Origin: RHLJ01 sp965247355
GTDB taxonomy: Bacteria > Bacteroidota > Rhodothermia > Balneolales > Balneolaceae
DNA: 64,000 nucleotides
Direction: 5' to 3'
Assembly (NCBI GenBank): GCA_965247355.1
Contig: OZ252011.1
Coordinates: forward strand, 2,728,001 to 2,792,000
Shown piece after piece: positions 58,311 to 64,000 of this stretch. The notes below the pieces were generated by a model. It saw only the letters and a list, made by a program, of their open reading frames with translations. It had not been told where the DNA came from and did not search any database. How positions within the stretch are numbered: position 1 is the stretch's first letter; each line of letters opens with the position of its first letter. The translations under genes and the position numbers were made by a program.

Positions 58311-58435
58311 TGGACACCTTCAACATAATCACTGTTATTGCTGTTATCCTTTTTGCCCGATTAGGAGTTCGCTTGGTTGGAAAATATATATCTACCAAAG
58401 ATGTTGATGAAACCAAAGACGACGGTCAGTCGTAA
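58310..58435 (+). CDS. 41-residue single-helix membrane peptide
   Basis: A short frame begins with ATG at 58310, overlapping the VOC stop as TAATG, and reads to TAA at 58433-58435. The product is MDTFNIITVIAVILFARLGV followed by RLVGKYISTKDVDETKDDGQS: one membrane helix and a charged tail. The coupling to the VOC gene and the clear helix/tail structure suggest a real gene. The TPR gene starts 25 bp later. Confidence 0.6.
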   Translation: MDTFNIITVIAVILFARLGVRLVGKYISTKDVDETKDDGQS

Positions 58436-58460
58436 CTGTCCCGAAATTAAATATTTGGTC

Positions 58461-59543
58461 ATGCTTTATTATAAAAATCACTTCTTCCCTCTCGGAATTT
58501 TTATCGGGCTTATTTTCTCATCCTTAGTATTTGCTCAGGCTTCAATCAACGAAGGCATTACTCTTTTTGAAGAGGGTAATACAAGTGAAGCCAAAACCTT
58601 TTTTGAAGACTTCATCAAAACCAGTAAAAGACACCCCGAGGCTTACTTCTACATGGGTAGAATTTACTTTGATGAAGATGAATTCGGTGATGCCATAGAT
58701 TGGTTCGAAAAAGCTGCTGACTATGACTCAGGAAATTCGAAATATCATATGTGGCTGGGTCATTCCTATGGAAGAAGTGCCCAGAATGCCGGGAAATTAA
58801 AGCAGGCATTTTATGCCAGAGATTCCAGAAAGAATTATGAAAAATCGGTCGATTTAGATCCTCAGAATATAGAGGCCCGGGAAAGTGTAATGGAGTTCTA
58901 CCTCCAGGCACCGGGCTTTATGGGTGGTGGTAGAGATAAGGCTGAGAACCAGGCTACGGCCATTATGGATTTAGATAAAGAAGCAGGGTATATGGCCTGG
59001 GGAAGAATCTATTCCTATTACGAAGAAGACAATAAAATGCTTGAAAATTACACAGAGGCATTAAAGGAATATCCCAACGCGATGGGTCCTTATTATGAAC
59101 TTTTCAGCTATTACTTCAATCAGGAAGAGTTTGAAATAGCAGCTGAAACTGCCCGTAAACAACTTATTGTGAATGATACCACAGCGGTAATTTATTATAA
59201 CCTCGGCAATGCTTTACAGTGGGGAGAGGAGTGGAGTGAATCAATAAATGCCTATAAAAAAGCATTGGAAATCGATCCTGAGTTCTATAACACCTGGTAT
59301 CAGATAGGAAGGCTGGCTGCAGTATCAGGAGAATATGAATCTGAGGGAGAAAAATATTTAATTAAACTGATTTCTCTGGAAGAGCCTGTAAATGATAATA
59401 CGCTGGCCTGGTCGCATTTTAGACTTGGAACAATCTATGAGTCTAAACAAAATCCGGAAGCTGCCATTGAACAATATAAAGCTGCTTTAAAAAAGGACAA
59501 GAATCATGAACAAGCAAAAGAAGCTTTAAAAAGGCTGGATTAA
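58461..59543 (+). CDS. Secreted TPR-repeat protein
   Basis: The 360-residue protein has a signal peptide (LGIFIGLIFSSLVFA, cut before QASIN). TPR repeats run from residue 30 to the end, for example AYFYMGRIYFDEDEFGDAIDWFEKAADYD, VIYYNLGNALQWGEEWSESINAYKKALEIDPEF and SHFRLGTIYESKQNPEAAIEQYKAALKKDKN. TPRs mediate protein contacts; no enzyme domain is present. I start it at the ATG at 58461, where the signal peptide begins, and not at the longer frame upstream. Its last four bases overlap the convergent ROK-paralog gene. Confidence 0.87.
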   Translation: MLYYKNHFFPLGIFIGLIFSSLVFAQASINEGITLFEEGNTSEAKTFFEDFIKTSKRHPEAYFYMGRIYFDEDEFGDAIDWFEKAADYDSGNSKYHMWLGHSYGRSAQNAGKLKQAFYARDSRKNYEKSVDLDPQNIEARESVMEFYLQAPGFMGGGRDKAENQATAIMDLDKEAGYMAWGRIYSYYEEDNKMLENYTEALKEYPNAMGPYYELFSYYFNQEEFEIAAETARKQLIVNDTTAVIYYNLGNALQWGEEWSESINAYKKALEIDPEFYNTWYQIGRLAAVSGEYESEGEKYLIKLISLEEPVNDNTLAWSHFRLGTIYESKQNPEAAIEQYKAALKKDKNHEQAKEALKRLD

Positions 59544-60292
59544 TCAGAAATAAGGTTTTGTTTTTTTGCTGCGTAATAAGCAGCTCCAACAATACTGGCA
59601 TCCCTTCCAAATTCGGCCGGTTTCAGCTTCGTACTGATTTTAATATAAGGCATTACCTTCTCAGGTTTTTTACTAATCTGACCTCCGAGAATAAACATAT
59701 CGGGATGGAACAAATGCTCATAATGTTCCAGCACAAACTGAAGTCGTTTTGCCCAGGTCTTTTTCTTTACACCTTCTTCTTTTCTTACCGTATTGGAAGC
59801 ACGGTCTTCGATTTTGATTCCTTTAATCTCAATCTGTCCCAACTCAGTGTTTGGCACCAGATTTCCATCCACAAAAATAGAGGAACCAATTCCATCCCCA
59901 ATATTTAGTACAACCACGGTTCCAGAAGCTTTTCGCCCTACCCCAAACGTCATTTCTGCTATTCCGGTAGCATCGGTTTGATTGATGACATTTACCTTGC
60001 ATCCTGTGATTTCAGAAAAGAGATGTTCGGCATCGGCATCTATCCATGCCTCGTTTATTCGATTAGCAGAGAGAATAACTCCCTTTGTGGTAGGGGCTGG
60101 AAAAGAACATCCTACCGGTCCTTTCCAATCGAATTTCTTTACAACTTTATGAATCTTGGAAATAAGCTTATGTGGTCGGGAATCCTCCGCACTATCAGTC
60201 GATTTTTTACCTGATACAATTTCCCCCTTCTCGGTATCAACAATTGCACCTTTGATGCTCTTACCAACAATATCTATACCTAAGACTTCCAC
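59540..60292 (-). CDS. ROK/polyphosphate-glucokinase-like paralog with lost catalytic residues
   Basis: The 250-residue protein aligns without gaps over its first 160 residues with the PPGK-like protein at 55320-56054 (for example FDWKGPVGCSFPAP against FDWHGPIGCGFPAA). Key positions have changed: Gly9 is Val9, Ser11 is Lys11 (DIVGKSIKG), the catalytic Asp105 is Gln105 (INQTDATG), Thr133 is Asp133 (IGDGIG), and His153 of ELGH is Gln153. It should not phosphorylate glucose. It may bind sugar or polyphosphate as a sensor or partner subunit. The start is a GTG. It converges with the TPR gene with a 4-bp overlap. Confidence 0.83.
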   Translation of the reverse strand: MEVLGIDIVGKSIKGAIVDTEKGEIVSGKKSTDSAEDSRPHKLISKIHKVVKKFDWKGPVGCSFPAPTTKGVILSANRINEAWIDADAEHLFSEITGCKVNVINQTDATGIAEMTFGVGRKASGTVVVLNIGDGIGSSIFVDGNLVPNTELGQIEIKGIKIEDRASNTVRKEEGVKKKTWAKRLQFVLEHYEHLFHPDMFILGGQISKKPEKVMPYIKISTKLKPAEFGRDASIVGAAYYAAKKQNLISD

Positions 60293-60434
60293 TCAGTGAA
60301 TTTGCTTAACAATTTCTTAATCTGGATTTCAATGATAAGCAAAGCATTCAAAAATCCAATGTTAAGTTTTTGGAAGTTCTTCTTCCGAGCTATTGGTAAG
60401 GGTAATTCATAAACCACCTTTACTTAACACTGGC

Positions 60435-63400
60435 TTACTTTTCTACCAACACCCAGCCTTCTTCGTCTACCAGACGCTTGGCATGCTTCCATTTGAGTTC
60501 TTTGGTTGTGCCATTGCTCATGTTCTGAATGGTCACATGATCGTTACGTCCGGGCTCATCCGCTACTTCAACCGGCTTACGTTTTACGTTTGGACCTGCC
60601 GGTCTAGGTTGATTCTCTGTCGGTGCCTGCATCCCCATTCCAGTTGAATCAGCATGTTGTGTTTGCATTTTGCTGGTATCAAATCTGGATTTTTGCTTTT
60701 CGGCTTTTTGCAATCCATCGTTATTCATCTGGGCTTCAGGAAATGACTTCCAGATCAATGAAATAGCTTCCTGATTAATCATCCCCAGCAACTGCTTGAA
60801 CATATCAAAAGCTTCGCGCTTGTATTCGAGCAATGGATCTTTCTGAGCAAAAGATCTCAATCCAATCCCTTCTTTCACTGAATCTAATTCGCGAAGGTGC
60901 TGCATCCATTTTTCATCAATTACAGAAAGTACTGCTGATTTCTCCAATGCTCTGGCAACTTCTTTTCCTTCGTTTTCAAGAGCGGCTTCTACATCAACAA
61001 CAACTCTCATCCGACGAAGTCCGTCACTAAAGATAACCTGTACTTTGTCTGGTCTGCGATCCGGGTTTGACTCCGTAATTCTCTTCATCACTTCGTAGAG
61101 TGGCTTAGCCATCATCTCTTCTTTGCGCTTATATACTTCCAGCGCCCGGTTGATAATCATTTCAACCAATTCATCTTCATCCATTTTACGCCACTTCTCT
61201 TCATCAAAATCGGCGTCAACAGCAAGATTTCTTAGGATTTCGGTATGAAGACCTTGATAATCTCCAGCCGCTACATGGCTAACCACGATGTCTTCCACTA
61301 ATTCTTCTAACATTCCAAGAATATCCGTTCGAAGCTGATCTCCCAATAAGGCATGTTTACGACGGGCGTATATCACATTTCTCTGGTTGTTCAACACATC
61401 ATCATATTCCAGCTGTCGTTTTCTGATACTGAAATTGTTCTGCTCTACTTTTGATTGAGCTCTTTCCAGCGACTTGGTAATCCATGGATGGGTAATCACT
61501 TCGCCTTCTTCAAAGCTGAGTTTATCCATCACATTGGCTACACGGTCACTCATGAATAGTGACATCAACTTGTCTTCCAGCGACACAAAAAATTGCGATT
61601 CACCTGGATCTCCCTGTCGTCCGGAACGACCACGAAGCTGCAAATCAATTCGACGAGATTCATGACGCTCGGTACCTAAAATTGCCAAACCGCCATTTTC
61701 TTTTACTCCCGGTGCAAGCTTAATATCTGTACCACGACCCGCCATGTTGGTAGCAACGGTAACTGCTCCGGGTTGCCCTGCCTGCTTAACAATCTCACTT
61801 TCACTGGCATGCTGCTTGGCATTCAATACGTTGTGAGGAATTCCAGCACGTTGAAGCATACGACTCATAGTCTCGGAAACTTCGACACTTGTTGTACCAA
61901 CCAGAACCGGCTGCCCACTCTTGTGATAGCCTTCAATTTTATCAATCGCTGCTTTAAACTTTTCGCGCTTGGTTTTAAAAACTAAATCTTCCTTATCATC
62001 TCTTTGAATAGGACGGTTCGTTGGGATCACAACTACATCTAATTCATAAATCTCGTTGAATTCCCCTTCTTCAGTCTCTGCAGTACCTGTCATTCCAGAG
62101 AGTTTGTGGTACATTCTGAAGTAATTCTGAAGAGTAATGGTCGCATACGTTTGTGTTGATGCTTCCACCTTCACATTTTCTTTTGCTTCAATCGCCTGAT
62201 GTAAACCATCCGAATATCTTCGCCCTGAAAGTACACGACCAGTATGCTCATCTACAATCTGGACTTTTCCATTTTGAACGATGTACTCCTCTTCTTTCTC
62301 GAAATTGGTATAGGCTTTTAAGAGCTGATTTATGGTGTGAATTCGATCTCCACGTTCTGCAAAGAGTCGATATAACTCACTAAGCTTCGTTTCTTTTTCC
62401 TGTCGAACTTCTTGCTTTGCTTCTTCAATCTTTTTCTGCTGATACTCACTACTCAGATCAAGTTCTTTTACTTCGTCTACCTTTTCCTTTTCCAGTACTG
62501 CAATTTCTTTCTCAATGGCAGCAGTTTCAGTTCCAAGATCAGGAATTACGAAAAACTCTTCGTCTTCACCCTTAGCAGTGATAAACTCACGACCTTTTTC
62601 AGTCATTTCGATAGAGTTCATCTTCATATCCACCGCATAGTACAAGTATTCATCTACCACCGGCATATTTTTAGCGTTATCTGCTAAGTAAAACGCTTCT
62701 GTTTTTTGGATGAGCTTTTGAATCTTTGGTTCCTGAAGCATTTTCTTAAAACGAGTATTTTTCGGGAAACCACGCTGTGCTCTGAATAATGCAAGGCCAG
62801 CTTCTTCTTCATTACCTTCTTCCAGTAATTTCTGACCCTCAGAAACAAGCTGGGCAACTAACTTCTTCTGCGCAGCAACCAAAGACTCAACCCTTGGCTT
62901 CATCTCAATGTATTTATCAGATTTGTTCTCATTTGGAACAGGACCTGAAATAATGAGCGGCGTTCTGGCTTCATCAATTAAAATCGAGTCAACCTCATCA
63001 ATAATGGTGTAGTGGTATTCGCGCTGAACCAACTGCTCCTTGCCAATAACCATATTATCACGCAAGTAGTCGAATCCAAACTCATTATTTGTTCCGTAGG
63101 TGATATCCGCCTGATATGCTTTTCTTCGTTGTTCGGTATTTGGCTCATACCTATCCACACAATCAACATAAATATCATGGAAGTTGAAGATGGGCTCATT
63201 CCACTCGGCATCACGTTTAGCCAGATAGTTATTCACTGTAATCACGTGCACACCCTTTCCCGCAAGTGCATTTAAGAAGGCCGGGAAAATAGCCACAAGT
63301 GTTTTACCCTCACCCGTTTTCATTTCTGCAATTTTACCCTGATGTAATGTAATGGCACCAACCAACTGTACATCGTAAGGGATCATATTCCACTCAATCT

Positions 63401-63809
63401 CGTCACCGGCTACTTTCCAGCTTTTACCGACAAATCGACGGCAGGTATCTTTAAGTACTGCAAATGCTTCAGGCAAAATGTCATTGAGTACATCTTCAAT
63501 GATATCTAATTCCTGCTTTTCCAGCTTATCAAGATCGTCGGCCAGATCGCGGTGTTCAGAAGGTGATAAGTCTTCAATATTATCGAGTTGTTTCTTTACT
63601 TCCTCAATCTGTTCTCTTGTATCTTTGGTAGCTTCCTTTATCTGGTTCCTGAAGCCTTCCGTTTTAGCTTTGAGTTGTTCATCACTCAATTTCTCCATTT
63701 CCGGACCGTAAGACTTAATCTTGTCTACAATTGGCTGGATGGACTTAATGTCTTTTTCGCTCTTTGATCCAAATATCTTGGTTATGAGCTTTCCTACTTT
63801 ATCAATCAT
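60435..63809 (-). CDS. secA: Preprotein translocase ATPase SecA
   Basis: SecA drives secretion through SecYEG. The 1124-residue protein has the Walker A MKTGEGKT (Lys169), DEVD motif (IIDEVDSILIDEARTPL), the preprotein-binding region with insertions of about 200 residues (about 300-490) and the NBD2 GRGTD/RGRSGRQGDPGES blocks. It is longer than the E. coli protein (901), as usual in this phylum. The C-terminus is NDHVTIQNMSNGTTKELKWK and similar, not the CxCGSGKKxKxCH zinc motif, so it lacks the SecB/ribosome-binding SEC-C tail. The gene stands alone. SecG is encoded 32 kb away. Confidence 0.97.
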   Translation of the reverse strand: MIDKVGKLITKIFGSKSEKDIKSIQPIVDKIKSYGPEMEKLSDEQLKAKTEGFRNQIKEATKDTREQIEEVKKQLDNIEDLSPSEHRDLADDLDKLEKQELDIIEDVLNDILPEAFAVLKDTCRRFVGKSWKVAGDEIEWNMIPYDVQLVGAITLHQGKIAEMKTGEGKTLVAIFPAFLNALAGKGVHVITVNNYLAKRDAEWNEPIFNFHDIYVDCVDRYEPNTEQRRKAYQADITYGTNNEFGFDYLRDNMVIGKEQLVQREYHYTIIDEVDSILIDEARTPLIISGPVPNENKSDKYIEMKPRVESLVAAQKKLVAQLVSEGQKLLEEGNEEEAGLALFRAQRGFPKNTRFKKMLQEPKIQKLIQKTEAFYLADNAKNMPVVDEYLYYAVDMKMNSIEMTEKGREFITAKGEDEEFFVIPDLGTETAAIEKEIAVLEKEKVDEVKELDLSSEYQQKKIEEAKQEVRQEKETKLSELYRLFAERGDRIHTINQLLKAYTNFEKEEEYIVQNGKVQIVDEHTGRVLSGRRYSDGLHQAIEAKENVKVEASTQTYATITLQNYFRMYHKLSGMTGTAETEEGEFNEIYELDVVVIPTNRPIQRDDKEDLVFKTKREKFKAAIDKIEGYHKSGQPVLVGTTSVEVSETMSRMLQRAGIPHNVLNAKQHASESEIVKQAGQPGAVTVATNMAGRGTDIKLAPGVKENGGLAILGTERHESRRIDLQLRGRSGRQGDPGESQFFVSLEDKLMSLFMSDRVANVMDKLSFEEGEVITHPWITKSLERAQSKVEQNNFSIRKRQLEYDDVLNNQRNVIYARRKHALLGDQLRTDILGMLEELVEDIVVSHVAAGDYQGLHTEILRNLAVDADFDEEKWRKMDEDELVEMIINRALEVYKRKEEMMAKPLYEVMKRITESNPDRRPDKVQVIFSDGLRRMRVVVDVEAALENEGKEVARALEKSAVLSVIDEKWMQHLRELDSVKEGIGLRSFAQKDPLLEYKREAFDMFKQLLGMINQEAISLIWKSFPEAQMNNDGLQKAEKQKSRFDTSKMQTQHADSTGMGMQAPTENQPRPAGPNVKRKPVEVADEPGRNDHVTIQNMSNGTTKELKWKHAKRLVDEEGWVLVEK

Positions 63810-64000
63810 AATCTCGCTGGGAGTCAGGTTATTTTTTCTGCGCTAAAGGTAACCTTATATAAAGGCTCGTTCAACAGCGCCACCTACCTTTAATCAAATA
63901 TTACGCCAATACTGACATTTCTGACATTGTTATTATAACAAGTTTACCGTGGGATTGGAATATGCCTAGCTTTGGTTCTATAAAATATTATGGTAGAATC
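63810..64000. other. Upstream region of secA
   Basis: No gene can be read in these 191 bases. They must contain the secA promoter on the minus strand, but no clear TAnnTTTG box or regulatory palindrome stands out. TTATTATAA at about 63932-63940 is an AT-rich self-complementary stretch of unknown relevance. Confidence 0.4.

Noticed and set aside
60435..60560. Truncated SecA C-terminus
   Set aside because: The ending without a Cys-rich zinc motif looks complete and resembles the tail seen in other members of the phylum.

Overview
The window reads as chromosomal DNA from a member of the Bacteroidota / Balneolota (FCB) group, most likely a marine Balneolales-type bacterium. The clues are a promoter with the Bacteroidota -7 box (TAnnTTTG form at 8088-8095), weak Shine-Dalgarno use with many TAATG or ATGA-coupled genes, lipoprotein and secreted-peptidase families typical of this group, DUF6090 proteins, a TIGR03545/TIGR03546 pair, and a SecA whose C-terminus lacks the Cys-rich zinc motif. 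Coding density is very high and no stretch above 300 bp lacks a gene. I saw no rRNA, tRNA, CRISPR array, prophage or transposase gene. The taxonomic placement is inference.

Layout. 1-8.0 kb (minus strand): a MacB-type ABC permease (cut by the window edge) with its HlyD/MacA adaptor, panD-panC for pantothenate, a 2-oxo acid dehydrogenase E2 with two lipoyl domains, a Cys/Met-metabolism PLP enzyme and a Ste24-type M48 protease. 8.0-14.7 kb (plus): a six-gene run comprising an MhqO-like ring-cleaving dioxygenase, an MhqD-like esterase, a KefB-type K+/H+ antiporter, a UBP-type zinc finger protein, a cNMP-domain histidine kinase and a fused receiver / glutaredoxin-like / thioredoxin-reductase-like flavoprotein. 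A 24-bp palindrome lies directly upstream of the run, and the same palindrome core precedes the nitroreductase gene at 28.4 kb. I read these genes as one electrophile/quinone-stress regulon coupled to a redox two-component system. 14.7-34.5 kb: housekeeping and envelope genes (TlpA-like, TIGR03545/03546, alpha-oxoamine synthase, YciO, CPBP protease, MscS, secG, TraB/GumN, M16 peptidase, mnmE), plus a degenerate DEAD-box protein and a degenerate HMCES/YedK protein. 34.5-47.1 kb: an ankyrin protein, POT transporter, phosphofructokinase with the PPi-type signature, SQR-like flavoprotein, DUF456, M14-like and S9 peptidases, and a frameshifted TPR gene.

47.2-52.6 kb (minus): a tightly coupled tandem array of six full DUF6090 paralogs. 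Each has a near-identical N-terminal membrane anchor and a divergent C-terminal domain. Two copies of a palindromic repeat sit in the array, each fused to a ten-codon copy of a DUF6090 gene start; a VOC lipoprotein gene lies at the head. This is the best candidate for an undescribed system in the window. 52.8-64.0 kb: a FlgO/TolB-like TPR membrane protein, a DksA/TraR-type regulator, a polyphosphate-glucokinase-like ROK enzyme and, 3.5 kb away, a paralog that has lost most catalytic residues, a DMT transporter, a VOC protein with a coupled 41-residue membrane peptide, a TPR protein and secA.

A recurrent theme is catalytically degenerate enzymes: DEAD-box, YedK, ROK kinase, M14 and an SQR-like protein, each missing residues that the family's chemistry normally needs.
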